From Ephydatia muelleri (Eukaryota; Porifera; Demospongiae; Spongillida; Spongillidae), in assembly GCA_013339895.1 (NCBI GenBank), contig JABACO010000021.1:5788754-5852753 (forward strand): a stretch of DNA of 64,000 bases, read 5' to 3'. The position numbers were made by a program, and so were the translations under genes. Below, piece after piece: positions 47,560 through 57,438 of this stretch (position 1 is its first letter; each line of letters begins with the position of its first letter). The notes beneath the pieces are model-generated. The model saw only the letters and a program-made list of their open reading frames with translations, had not been told where the DNA came from and searched no databases.

Positions 47560-49093
47560 TAGAAGAGTGTAGAGATAGCATTACTGGATTCATTGAAGAA
47601 CTTCAGCAAAACTGGAACACTGAAGACTTGCGAATTCCCTTTTGACAACGCCATTCTTTTTGACTAATCCGAATTCACTGAGCAATTACAAGGTGTTTCT
47701 GGCGACGTCGAAGGTCATGATGAGTATGAATTAATTTCTCAAATGAGAACATTCTTTGACCATTTTGAGGAAAGAGTGTTTTTTTTTTTAAAGAGACCAG
47801 CAACCGGCTATACTAGAGGAAAATTCACAGCCCAGATTTGGAAGGCCACCCTATATGATTCCAGCAAGCCAGATTGAAGAAATGATGGAGTTGGGGGGAC
47901 ACGTATGAATCAATGGCTCGGATTTTACATTTATCTTCACGGACATTGAGAAGCAAGCAAGACAATTTGCCCCGCGGAAGGCTATTCAGTGAATTGACAG
48001 ATGACCAGCTTGACACCCTTGTTTCAGAAATTCTACAGGTAGGCCTACATGTATTAGCATTGTTAGTGTAGCAGAAGTGTAAGTTCAGTACTATTATATA
48101 TCAGTTTCCAAGAAAATTAAAAGTGGCTATATATATAAAAAGTTATAAAAATGCTTCACGTTTGAATCGCTAAAACTCCGTAAAGGTTTAAGCAATCAAC
48201 TTCCTATTTCGAACACTTCGTGCCACACCACTTCTCTCTACGAAAATATATTTTGGTGTCTTACCCTTGCTCCTTGCCGACGTTACAAGGCACAGTACCC
48301 CGAGGGGTTCAAAATCCAGGTAGCTCCCTGCAGGAATGTCCAAATCACTTCAAAATCGATATGCACGTAAAGGAGTCCTGTCACTATTGATTTCTGCAGA
48401 TGGTTGATTTTTACCTCTTCCGTTATGGAGATACAGCAATGCAAAGTAAGTCCACGTTTCCCGCTCGAATCGCGCCTTTCTCAGTCCTTGAACCGCTTCC
48501 ATTCTCCCGAGTGGGACTGAGAAAGGCGCGATTCGAGCGGGAAACGTGGACTTTACTTTGCATTGCTGTATCTCCATAACGGATAAGGTAAAAATCAACG
48601 ATCTGCAGAAATAAACAGTGACAGGACTCCTTTACGTGCATATCGATTTTGAAGTGATTTGGACATTCCTGCAGGGAGCTACCTGGATTTTGAACCCCTC
48701 GGGGTACTGTGCCTTGTAACGTCGGCAAGGAGCAAGGGTAAGACACGAAAATCGATTTTCGTAGAGAGAAGTGGTGTGGCAAGAAGTGTTCAAAATAAGA
48801 AGTTGATAGCTTAAACCTTTACGGAGTTTTAGCGATTCAAACGTGAAGCATTTTTAAAACTTTTTATATATATAGCTACTTTTCATTTTCTCGGAAACTG
48901 ACCCATATATTTATCTCTTAAGGTTACTCCACGTGCAAATGCTTATTGGAGCACTGCGTACAAGACAAGTATATGTTCAAAGAACAAGAGTTCTGCAATC
49001 TCTTCGGCGCATTGATCCATTGGGAAGAACGTTAAGAAGTCTTACTGTAACATATCGTAGAACTTATCATGTACCAGGTCCTAACGCATTGTG
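47560..49093 (+). pseudogene. Integrase-core transposon-type protein, N-terminal exons
   Basis: Exon 1 starts after a CTTCTTCCCTAG acceptor near 47560 and ends at 48038 before GTAGGC. It contains, with frameshifts, CRDSITGFIEELQQNW, ILEENSQPRFGRPPYMIP with ASQIEEMMELG, LHLSSRTLRSKQ and LFSELTDDQLDTLVSEILQ. Exon 2 (48923-49093) reads HVQMLIGALRTRQVYVQRTR, VLQSLRRIDPLGR and YHVPGPNALW before GTAAGT. This is the helix-turn-helix region and start of the integrase-core family widespread in fish, cnidarians and sponges (GRP..I...QLE, S..T+.RR, RR+DP.G, Y.VPGPN.LWH). The catalytic part should follow in later exons; a matching 3' part is at 61781-62555. Frameshifts in exon 1 make it a likely pseudogene. 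Confidence 0.6.
48101..48904. mobile_element. Long-hairpin element C, 804 bp, inside an intron
   Basis: Left end TCAGTTTCCAAGAAAATTA, right end TTTTCTCGGAAACTGACCC. The arms are near-perfect complements with the centre near 48500. They share with elements B, D and E the blocks TTTGAATCGCT, AACACTTCGT, TTTTGGTGTCTTAC, GGGGTTCAAAAT and CCGTTATGGAGATACA. ATAT follows the right end and also occurs just left of the left end. The element makes up most of the 884-bp intron 48039-48922. Confidence 0.85.
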
Positions 49094-49190
49094 GTAAGTC
49101 TGTTAAAATCTAAATTTGAGTCACTAATGTAAAAAGGCGGATTTTTACCACTCAATATTTGCATCTCTTTTAATTTGTAATATTGGCATA

Positions 49191-49970
49191 TGGAACGTTC
49201 TACGAGATAATGAGCCCTGGTGGATTTATCCACATAAAACTCAAATTGCTGTAGCTTACGACCTGTTAACTCTAGCAACTTTCTAGTTTCAACACTTCGT
49301 CCTACACCATTTCACTATGTGAAAATGTATTTTGGTGCCTTGCACAATCATAGTGCCGACATTAGCCGATAGCCCGATCTGGTTCAAAACTTCTAAATCT
49401 TTAGGTAAGTGTATTCAAATCGCTTCAAATGTGGTGTGTACGTAGAGGGGTCTGTCGCTATTGATTTGTTCTGTTCGTTAAATTTTGCTTTATCAATTAC
49501 GGAGATTGAAGTTGATCCACATTTTCCCGGTCGTTTCGCGCCTATCAGTTTGGCAAACCGCGTCCAATTCAATGTATATGAGGGAAATTTTGGGTGGAAT
49601 CGAGTGGGAAAATGTGCATTAACTTAGTACAGCGGGTATCTCCGTAACGGATAGGATACAAATTAACGAACTAAACAAATCTATAGCGACAGGACCTCTC
49701 TATGTAAATACTGAATTTGAAAAAATTTGAACGCTTCCTACCTAAAGATGTAAAGGTTTAAAACCTGACTAGGTATCGGACTTCGTAATGTCCGCACTAT
49801 GATTGTGCAAGGCACCAAAATACACTTTCACATAGTGCAATGGGGTAGGACGAAGTGTTGAAAATAGAAAGTTGCTAGCCTTAACCGATTGTACACTATA
49901 GCAATTTGAGTTTTATGTTATAAACATAAATCCACAAAGCTCATTGTCTCATCGAACGTTCCATATACAT
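49191..49970. mobile_element. Long-hairpin element E, diverged relative of D
   Basis: Starts TGGAACGTTCTACGAG, ends CATCGAACGTTCCA at about 49963, flanked by TA-rich ATA/TAT. The arms are less perfect than in D. Shared blocks: ATTGATTTGTTCTGTTCGTT, TTTTGGTGCCTTGCACAATC. It lies in what would be the next intron of the integrase-core gene. Confidence 0.8.
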
Positions 49971-50142
49971 GCATTTGTAAATGTTGCATATTATATACAA
50001 CTCACTCTATTTGATTAACTGTGATGAGCCATTTTAATATAATTTGATCAGCGTCTTGTTTACTAATAAAAGTGATGCAATTATGATAGATTATATTTTG
50101 ATAATTATCCTATTCTGTGCTCTTTGGTTTGTTACATTGACC

Positions 50143-50864
50143 ATAGATATTAGAGTAGAAGGATTGGAAACGGAGCACGTGAGCCATTGAGCCCTGTACA
50201 TTGCAAAGCGCGTTTAGGTTGGAGGATCTTGGAGTAACTCCACATTTTAAGTTTTTGACATCGCCATGAACTAACCGACAAAACTACCCTGGTTAAGCTT
50301 TTATCTCTATTCGAACACTTGTTTCAGATAGCTACATCAATTCTACGTATGGTAGTAACCATTTGCTAAGTAACTAAGCTCTGCGTGAAGTCGTGAAAAA
50401 AATTCAAAACGGGTGGTCCATTTTACTAATGCCCTAACATTACCAGGGATTTGTACTTTGAAGGCTATTGACAACCATTCCCACAAGTTCCCAATCTCAT
50501 TGCATGGGTTGCTTTGTTACCAAATATTGTTTTGTGTTACCAAAATATTGTTTACAAGGATTGAATAATCATTTTCCCATATCCATGTCAGAATGTACAA
50601 CAGGACCGGCCACAAGTTTCAGCTGCACTGTCCAACAAAACATAGACCAAAGTGTCTTCCAGTGAAGATTCCACTCGCAGCAAAGTAATTGACATTTTTT
50701 TGTTTAGCTGGGTTATGCATGGGTTCCACGAAAGGAGCTGTTGCATTAGAGCACGCGGCCATTTCAAATATGATAAGCGGTCTGAGTACGAGGAACATCG
50801 AGGAGTCGGCGCGTGAAGCAGTGTTAATTGAGCCCGTTTCCAATCCTTCTACTCTAATATCTAT
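50143..50864. repeat. 31-bp perfect inverted repeat, 660 bp apart
   Basis: 50143-50173 and 50834-50864 are exact reverse complements (core GAGTAGAAGGATTGG). Similarity stops abruptly on both sides. Between them is a 60-codon open frame of unknown nature (GAVALEHAAISNMISGL). Confidence 0.8.
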
Positions 50865-51099
50865 GCATTGACTGGGCATGCTTTATATGTCTATATGGGC
50901 TATATAATTAACATCAATTATTAAAATAAATAGCTATAAAGGACTGGGAGATGTAACGAGTAAAGTAAAAATTAACAATAGCTACATGATCCCTCACATA
51001 TATGTATCAAATTTGAAGTGAATTGAAATGCATGTTGGAATTGAACCCTGTGGGGTATTGGAAGATGCAACATTGGCATAATGTTATTGCAAGACCTCA

Positions 51100-51252
51100 A
51101 AATCTTACGGTCGGTTAACGCTATCGACTTACACTTCACTATGCAAAAACATATTTTGGTGCCTTGCACAATCATAGTGCCGACATTACGAGGTTCGATA
51201 CCCCATCAGTTTCTAGATCTTTAGGTAAAGCGTTCAAATCGCTTGGTACGTA
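51100..51252. mobile_element. Hairpin element F, left part (split by the LTR retrotransposon)
   Basis: Carries the family blocks TTAACGCTATCGACTTAC, TTTTGGTGCCTTGCACAATC and GTGCCGACATTACGAGG. It ends at the CGTA target duplication and resumes at 56235. Some arm-like sequence also precedes it (about 50960-51070). Confidence 0.75.
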
Positions 51253-51390
51253 TGTAGCGGATACAATAGTAATCAGGACTTAGGATCCACACCAATACAA
51301 TTGAGACTCATTAAATAGTCAGAGTTCTAACTCCTCGCGCATGTGCAAACCACACCCTAACTACTAAAGCGCCTGTGCGCATGCGCTACA
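51253..51390 (-). repeat. 3' LTR of the Ty3/gypsy-like element
   Basis: 138 bp, TGTAGCG...CGCTACA ends. It differs from the other LTR (56097-56234) at a single base near position 17. Confidence 0.95.
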
Positions 51391-51412
51391 CTACTCCCTC
51401 CTCTCTCTCTGA
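51391..51412 (-). promoter_or_regulatory. Polypurine tract
   Basis: On the minus strand an unbroken A/G run (GAGAGAGAGGAGGGAG) sits just before the 3' LTR, where plus-strand DNA synthesis is primed. Confidence 0.75.
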
Positions 51413-51418
51413 AAGTCT

Positions 51419-51784
51419 TTAAGTATCATAGATATTATGTCCATAGTGATCCGGCTTTCTCCTGTCTCGAACTGGTCTCGCCCTCCCCGGCTCGATTACC
51501 ACTGGATGTGGTTCAGCTGCTTGACGTGGCCCTTCAATTTCCACCTCCACTAACAGAGGTTCAAGTTCTTCATGCGGCCGATCCCCCTCAAGTTCTCCGT
51601 TGGTATTCAACACACTCCTTGGTCCTGCTGGTACCCTCGTTTTCTCATTACTGGCTGGTGCAACACTCTCCTCTGATGACCGAACTGTACATGGCTTCAG
51701 CCGATCAAAATGTACCACTGTACGCTTCCTCGGGGAATCCCTGTGTTGAATGAGAAAGAGCGCATCACCAAGAGACTTGACCAC
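51419..51784 (-). CDS. Integrase C-terminal extension of the LTR element (separate frame)
   Basis: Frame reading VVKSLGDALFLIQHRDSPRK and VVHFDRLKPC, the usual end of a gypsy integrase, followed by a charged, proline-rich tail with RPVRDRRKPDHYG. It overlaps the end of the pol frame by 20 bases in another frame. The pol frame would flow into it after a single-base shift near 51790-51800, so this is the displaced end of pol rather than an independent gene. Confidence 0.75.
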   Translation of the reverse strand: MVKSLGDALFLIQHRDSPRKRTVVHFDRLKPCTVRSSEESVAPASNEKTRVPAGPRSVLNTNGELEGDRPHEELEPLLVEVEIEGPRQAAEPHPVVIEPGRARPVRDRRKPDHYGHNIYDT

Positions 51785-54700
51785 TGAATAAGGACCCTTG
51801 CCAGTAACAGTGCAACTTTGGTGACTTTCCCCTCGGGACCGCTGGACAATGAAGCCACACTAAATCACCAGCTTTGTACGGATCACCATGACGGGATCTG
51901 TCATACAAAGTCTTTTGACGGAGGTGCTGAATTCCCATGTGATCCCGCACCAGTCGGTAGGCCCCTTCCAGTCTGGCTCTCAGGTCCAGTGCATATTGAT
52001 TAACCTGTTGTGGGGGAAAATTAGGGGGAAGACCAAACATTACATCAGCGGGAAGACGAGCTTCCCTCCCAAACATTAAGTAGAATGGGGTACACCCCGT
52101 CGACTCTTGTGTGCTGGTCCTGTATGCCAGCATTAACAGAGGAACACGGAGATCCCAATCACGCTCGTTCTCAACAGCTGCAATACTAAGCATATTAAGC
52201 AAGGTACGGTTAAACCGCTCTATTAGGCCATCGGATTGAGGATGGTATGGACTCGTTCTTGTCTTCTGTACACCTAATAGCAGGCAAGTCTCTTTCAACA
52301 ATGTGGATTCAAAATTACGACCCTGATCCGTGTGCAAAACATCTGGAACCCCAAAACGAGCAATAAACTGGTTAACAAACAACTCAGCCACAGTCTTCGC
52401 TTCCATATTCGGCATAGGGTAGGCCTCAACCCATTTAGTAAAGTAGTCCCCTACAACCAACACATACTTGTTTTCTCTTGCCGTCACAGGTAAGGGCCCC
52501 AATATATCCATTGCCACTCTCTGCATTGGCGTTCCCACCAGTCCCGACTGCATGGGCGCCCGTCTTCTCCTTGTCGGTGATTTACGTGAGGCACACTCAG
52601 CACAGGCCTTGCACCAATTCACCACATCGTGTCGTTGACCAGGCCAGTAGAACCGAGAGCGAACCTTTTCCAGGGTCTTGCGAAGTCCTAAGTGACCCCC
52701 AGTGGGTGTATCATGAAATTCCTTCAAAACAGCCTGAATAGAAGTTCTTGGTATCACGAGCTGTAAATGAGGATTGAACCCCTTTCCTGGCACATCCTCC
52801 CAACGCCGATACAGCACACCCCCATCAAGCACCAGGTGATCTTTCTGAGACCAAAGAGTCTGCACGCATTTGCTCCCATCCTTTGGTAAAACGGGAGGAA
52901 AATCATCATGTTGTAACCACAATATCACCTGCCGCAAATCAGCGTCTTTGTCCTGTAGCTGTTTTGGGTCCTCAACCGACAGGAAACAAACAGACCCTTC
53001 CTGCAAGAGTGCCGCACCATCACCAGATCCACCCTTCTTTACAGCATCTGGTAGACCAGGTGGAGGGGTCGACGTCTGCAACCCGCATTGTTTACAGGGA
53101 AGCCTGGACAGTGCATCTGCATTGCTGTGCTGCAACCCAGGTCGATGTTGAACCGAAAAGTCATACTCAGCCAAAATATCCAACCAACGAGCCACCTGTC
53201 CCTGCGGTTCCTTGAAGTTTCTCAGCCATTGCAAGGAGTTGTGATCCGTGCGAACAATGAACCGGCGGCCCCAAAGATACGGTCTAAAGCATCGAACTGC
53301 CCACACCATTCCCAGCATCTCTTTTCTGGTTGCACAGTACTGACGTTCGGCCTTTGTAAGGACCCGGCTGGCATAAGCGATGACATGATCACCTTCCTGC
53401 GACAGAACTGCGCCAAGACCGTGTTGGCTGGCATCAGTATCCACCACGAAGACTTTATCAAACTGTGGAAAAGACAAGATAGGTGGTGAGAGTAATTTTT
53501 CCTTCAACTGATCAAACGCCTCATTGCACTGTTGAGACCATTGCCAAGGCTTGGCCTTCTCCGTCAAAGAATGCAGCGGGGAGGCGATCTGGGCAAAACT
53601 GGGAATAAACTTTCTGTAATAAGAGGCAAAACCCAAAAATTTCCGCAAACACTCTCGGTCGTTGGGAACCTGCCAGCTACGAACACAGCTGGTCTTTTTG
53701 GGATCTACTTCCACGCCCTTCTCTGAAACTATATGTCCCAAATATAGTACACTCTTTCGCAATAACTGACACTTGCTTGGCTTGATTTTAAGTCCAGCAT
53801 CCTTCAACCTCTGGAGTACATCTCTTAAACGCTGTAAGTGCTCATCCACCGTCTGGCTAAAAATAATGATGTCATCCAGATAGACCAAACAAGTGCTCCA
53901 ACATAAACCAGACAATACCAAGCTCATCAGCCTCTGAAAAGTACCAGGAGCATTACTTAACCCAAAAGGCATCACTCGGAACTGGTGAAGACCAAACGGT
54001 GTGGTGAAAGAAGTCTTCTCCTTATCTGCAGGATCCATCTCCACCTGCCAGTAGCCACACGCCAAATCAAGGGTAGAAAACCATTTTGCTCCCGCCAAGC
54101 TGTCCAGCGCATCATCTATTCTTGGAAGAGGGTGTACATCCTTTTTAGTGACATCATTTACACGACGAAAATCAACACAGAATCGAAACGAACCGTCCTT
54201 CTTTCTTGCCAACACAATAGGAGACGCCCATGCACCTTCAGAGGGCTCTATGATTCCCTGCTTCAGCATCCCATCAATCATGTCCTTCACTACGCCACGC
54301 TGATGAAAGGGCAATCTGCGACTCTGCTGCCGGATAGGCAAGGCACTACCCGTGTCAATTTTATGACGTAACACACTTGTACGACCCAAGTCCCCATCCC
54401 CAACAGAGATTACGTCACCCAAGGTCTGCAACAAAGATCGAAGATTTTCCCGTTCACCCGTTGTCAAACCTTCTGTATCCGAAATGAGCACACCAATCGA
54501 CTTATCTATCGCATTCCGAGCCGCAACTGGTTGACCATTCCCCGACGCCTTCACGGCGTTAGCTGAAATTTCTTCCTGCAACTCAGAAAGTACGCCCACT
54601 TTCTCTCCAGCATACACACTAATTGGGGTGGAAGTCACATTCATCAACTGTATGACGGTGTCCCCTTGTGATGAAACATAAGACACTGAGTGAGCAACCA

Positions 54701-55061
54701 ATAGACCAGAATGATCGTCAGAAAATACGGGTTTAGGTTCAAACAATCCCCTACCATCCTTAAATACGTCACTATCTGTCTCAAGGCGGACTGGAAGCCG
54801 GACTTGGTGAAAGGGAGGAATAACAGTAGTTTCTTGTACAGCCACGTGACATGCAATACCCCTTACGCCACCCAATAGAGGAACCTGTTGTTTCACACCA
54901 GCCATTGTTAGAGTTCTAGTGCCCATGTTGATAACACAATGGCATTGTTCCAGGAAGTCAGTACCAAGCAAACACTGCAGTGTCATGTCCCGCACCACAA
55001 GGACCTTGTGCACCCCACTATAGCTACCTACCTGTAAAGTAACCTCTGCTTGACACCACAT
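51765..55061 (-). CDS. pol: pol polyprotein: protease end, reverse transcriptase, RNase H, integrase
   Basis: About 1098 codons. Visible in order: the C-terminal half of a retropepsin (CLLGTDFL); reverse transcriptase with FSTLDLACGYWQVEMD, FRVMPFGLSNAPGTFQ and YLDDIIIFS (YLDD is the catalytic YxDD); RNase H with VVDTDASQHGLGAVLSQ and RTDHNSLQWL; an HHCC zinc module (GGHLGLRKTLE, CKACAEC); an integrase core with MDILGP, LHTDQGRNFES and SDGLIERFNRTL, the last two catalytic residues 35 apart, giving D,D(35)E. The frame stops early in the C-terminal domain after a one-base shift. The apparent Met start is not the real start; translation should continue from the gag-protease frame. Confidence 0.95.
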   Translation of the reverse strand: MWCQAEVTLQVGSYSGVHKVLVVRDMTLQCLLGTDFLEQCHCVINMGTRTLTMAGVKQQVPLLGGVRGIACHVAVQETTVIPPFHQVRLPVRLETDSDVFKDGRGLFEPKPVFSDDHSGLLVAHSVSYVSSQGDTVIQLMNVTSTPISVYAGEKVGVLSELQEEISANAVKASGNGQPVAARNAIDKSIGVLISDTEGLTTGERENLRSLLQTLGDVISVGDGDLGRTSVLRHKIDTGSALPIRQQSRRLPFHQRGVVKDMIDGMLKQGIIEPSEGAWASPIVLARKKDGSFRFCVDFRRVNDVTKKDVHPLPRIDDALDSLAGAKWFSTLDLACGYWQVEMDPADKEKTSFTTPFGLHQFRVMPFGLSNAPGTFQRLMSLVLSGLCWSTCLVYLDDIIIFSQTVDEHLQRLRDVLQRLKDAGLKIKPSKCQLLRKSVLYLGHIVSEKGVEVDPKKTSCVRSWQVPNDRECLRKFLGFASYYRKFIPSFAQIASPLHSLTEKAKPWQWSQQCNEAFDQLKEKLLSPPILSFPQFDKVFVVDTDASQHGLGAVLSQEGDHVIAYASRVLTKAERQYCATRKEMLGMVWAVRCFRPYLWGRRFIVRTDHNSLQWLRNFKEPQGQVARWLDILAEYDFSVQHRPGLQHSNADALSRLPCKQCGLQTSTPPPGLPDAVKKGGSGDGAALLQEGSVCFLSVEDPKQLQDKDADLRQVILWLQHDDFPPVLPKDGSKCVQTLWSQKDHLVLDGGVLYRRWEDVPGKGFNPHLQLVIPRTSIQAVLKEFHDTPTGGHLGLRKTLEKVRSRFYWPGQRHDVVNWCKACAECASRKSPTRRRRAPMQSGLVGTPMQRVAMDILGPLPVTARENKYVLVVGDYFTKWVEAYPMPNMEAKTVAELFVNQFIARFGVPDVLHTDQGRNFESTLLKETCLLLGVQKTRTSPYHPQSDGLIERFNRTLLNMLSIAAVENERDWDLRVPLLMLAYRTSTQESTGCTPFYLMFGREARLPADVMFGLPPNFPPQQVNQYALDLRARLEGAYRLVRDHMGIQHLRQKTLYDRSRHGDPYKAGDLVWLHCPAVPRGKSPKLHCYWQGSLFSGQVSW

Positions 55062-56077
55062 AAAGGAAGACTTTCCCCGTTAACGGCCATTACCCGACAA
55101 GTAGCCTGCTTGAGCTCCTTCCCTTTTACAGCTTTCTTCCAGATGTTCTCATGCAATATCGTGACAGATGAACCTGTGTCTACTAGCATGACTGTAGGGT
55201 GACCTTCCACAGCTCCCTGAAGCGTCAATGTACAAGCAACTGCAGACGTAAAATGTACTGACCTGTCTCCCCTGTCTCTCGTGGTTTGATCACGGCGCCG
55301 TTGCGGACAATTCCTACGTACGTGGCCCGGTTTTCCGCATTCCCAGCACGGACCTCTGAACGAGCGTGGCCCTGTCTGCTTTCCCCTGCGCAAGGTATCC
55401 AGCTGGTGCGATAGGGATTTAACTTGCGCGACCAGGTCCTGGTAACCACTACCCGGCTGAGCTCCCTCCTCAGAACCGTCCCGAGTCTCCGTAACGCCCG
55501 CCGCTACCTTCGCAGTCTGAAAAGAGCTCTGCGCCGATTCGACAGACTCCAACCTACAGGCCAACTCAACAGCAGCGTCCAGCGTATCCAAATTCTGTTG
55601 CAGAAGCTTAAGCTGGATAGAGGAGGAAAGAATGCCATGGATAAACTGGTTACGAACTAGTTCCAGGCGCTCTTCCGCCGGCCATGATGGATACGCCTTG
55701 TCCACGAGCATACGCAGCCTCGCCGAAAATGCTATCAGCGACTCGTCCTGCTCTTGCCGTCCCGTGTGAAATTTTCTTTGCCACTCCAACTGAAGTCCGG
55801 AAGGTGCGAACTGCTTCTCCAGGCACTCCTTCACCGCTGCGTAATCTATACCGCTATCAACCCTTAACAACCCCATCTGACTCACGATACGAAATGGCTC
55901 GTCGTCCAATAAGGAAGCTAATTCCTGACCTCTCTTATCCCTGGGAACGTCAGCTTCTCGGAAGTAAAGCTCTACGCGCTGTATCCATAACCGGAAGTCA
56001 GCTCCCTTGCCCACAAAACGAGACGGAGGCCGAACACTGTATCTGGTGACTCTGCGTGGGCCGTCTTCTTCTGTCAT
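55028..56077 (-). CDS. gag: gag with fused N-terminal protease half
   Basis: Start taken at 56077 because the upstream in-frame codons lie in the LTR and primer site. Gag-like N-terminal part, then one CCHC zinc knuckle (CWECGKPGHVRRNC) that binds the RNA, then VMLVDTGSSVTIL, the aspartic protease active site. The frame ends at 55028 in the middle of the protease. The rest of the protease is in the -1 frame at the start of pol, with a 34-base overlap. Placing a programmed frameshift inside the protease fold would be unusual, so an indel is the more likely explanation. Confidence 0.9.
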   Translation of the reverse strand: MTEEDGPRRVTRYSVRPPSRFVGKGADFRLWIQRVELYFREADVPRDKRGQELASLLDDEPFRIVSQMGLLRVDSGIDYAAVKECLEKQFAPSGLQLEWQRKFHTGRQEQDESLIAFSARLRMLVDKAYPSWPAEERLELVRNQFIHGILSSSIQLKLLQQNLDTLDAAVELACRLESVESAQSSFQTAKVAAGVTETRDGSEEGAQPGSGYQDLVAQVKSLSHQLDTLRRGKQTGPRSFRGPCWECGKPGHVRRNCPQRRRDQTTRDRGDRSVHFTSAVACTLTLQGAVEGHPTVMLVDTGSSVTILHENIWKKAVKGKELKQATCRVMAVNGESLPLCGVKQRLLYR

Positions 56078-56078
56078 A

Positions 56079-56095
56079 TCCCACTTCTGACACCA
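56079..56095 (-). promoter_or_regulatory. Primer-binding site, tRNA-Leu type
   Basis: Minus strand TGGTGTCAGAAGTGGGA, one base inside the 5' LTR. It is complementary to a CCA-ending tRNA with a GTCAG-type acceptor stem. The 3' ends of animal tRNA-Leu(CAG) fit with about one mismatch; this is from memory. Confidence 0.8.
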
Positions 56096-56096
56096 A

Positions 56097-56234
56097 TGTA
56101 GCGGATACAATAATAATCAGGACTTAGGATCCACACCAATACAATTGAGACTCATTAAATAGTCAGAGTTCTAACTCCTCGCGCATGTGCAAACCACACC
56201 CTAACTACTAAAGCGCCTGTGCGCATGCGCTACA
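56097..56234 (-). repeat. 5' LTR of the Ty3/gypsy-like element
   Basis: 138 bp, one difference from 51253-51390. Unusually short for an LTR; no obvious TATA box. Confidence 0.95.
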
Positions 56235-56550
56235 CGTAGAAGGGTCCTGTAGCTATTGATCTGTGTAGTCGTTGAAATTGTGCATTAACTTCGCACAGAT
56301 GTATCTCCGTAATGGATAAATTAAAAATGAACAAACAGAACAATAGCAACGGGACCCCTCTATGTACACACCGAATTTGAAGCAATTTGAACGCTCCTAC
56401 CTAAAGATGTAGAGGATTTAAACCTGATGGGTTATCGGACCACGTAACGTCGGTACTATGATTATGCAGAGCACCAAAATATGTTGTAACATAGAGAAAT
56501 GGTGTGGGACGTAGTGTTGAAAACAAGAGTTGATAGCGTTAATGTCTAAT
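56235..56550. mobile_element. Hairpin element F, right part
   Basis: Continues the family sequence directly after the CGTA repeat: GTAGAAGGGTCCTGTAGCTA, TATCTCCGTAATGGATAAA, ACCTGATGGGTTATCGGACC, AGTTGATAGCGTTAATGTC. Confidence 0.75.
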
Positions 56551-56680
56551 GTCCTGGGCGTACTCCGCGGAGCACGTTTGTACATCGTGGGGTACGCGAA
56601 ACAAAGTTTTTTTTTTGCGTTCCGCCATTTCAACATTCTAGTGAAGTTCGACTGTTTTGCCACGTTGTATAAGTCCTTAT

Positions 56681-57438
56681 CTGTTTGGGCCGAAGCTTTG
56701 AAGGCCTAAGCCCTTCCCCTGCTCTTACAGCAACGCATCGTAGCAGAGGTACCCGGTAACCGGTATCGTGCGTAACACGCGGCGTGAGAACAGATTGAAA
56801 ACCAAGAATTCAACCACCCAGAGCCAAACATGGCCCCAAAATAACATTATTGGCTAAGAGTAAGGACTTTGAACCCCAACTGGCAGTACCCAGCCAGGTT
56901 ATTATGGCAGTGCCGCGAGCCTAGTTATTATATGGTCAGTAGCTAGCTAGCTGATTTAGTCGTTACACATGTACACATGTGCTGAGGAAAATGCATGTAT
57001 TTGGTTACACAATGTAAAGATGTAGAATAAACAGCGTCTCTTCAAAAAGTCACGTGCACGTGATGAGCTAATTAACCTAGGGGAGGGTTTCAGCTACATG
57101 TTCACAAGGAGGCAAGACCATGTTGCCCTAGACAATTACGCCCAGTAGTGGACTACAGATAGCAGATACCAAACAACCACCAGTACGTTCATAGCATGTA
57201 GCACAGTAGAAAGCACCGCAGATGTCACAATGTCGTCTTGCACGATAGGTATATGCTAAGGATTCTGTAGGCTGGGAATCTACTTAGCCTTTTTAACCTT
57301 AGGCAATAAGGTTATCTCTGGCTCTAGGTTTTTTTAATAAGTTCATGCGTTACGCACAGTACCGGGTACCCTGCTATGATGCGTTGCTATGAGAGCAGGG
57401 GAATATGGCTTAGGCCTTCAAAGCTTCGGCCCAAACAG
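56681..57438. mobile_element. TIR element with about 100-bp arms, GTTTGGGCCGAAGC ends
   Basis: Left arm from CTGTTTGGGCCGAAGC, right arm ending GCTTCGGCCCAAACAG. The inner arm sequence includes the GATGCGTTGC / GCAACGCATC pair and GGTACCCGGT. About 758 bp, no ORF of note. The right end abuts the next element. Confidence 0.75.

Larger units (their letters stand above)
51253..56234 (-). mobile_element. Ty3/gypsy-like LTR retrotransposon, 4.98 kb, nearly full length
   Basis: 138-bp LTRs, primer-binding site, gag-protease, pol and polypurine tract, all on the minus strand, with CGTA directly repeated at both borders (51249-51252 and 56235-56238). Domain order protease, reverse transcriptase, RNase H, integrase marks the Metaviridae (Ty3/gypsy) type. 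Two frame breaks, one in the protease region and one near the end of the integrase, argue that this copy cannot make the full polyprotein unless they are sequencing errors. Confidence 0.95.

Noticed and set aside
51508..53489. Plus-strand frames of 80-133 codons in 51.5-54.4 kb
   Set aside because: Antisense shadows of the retrotransposon pol gene.
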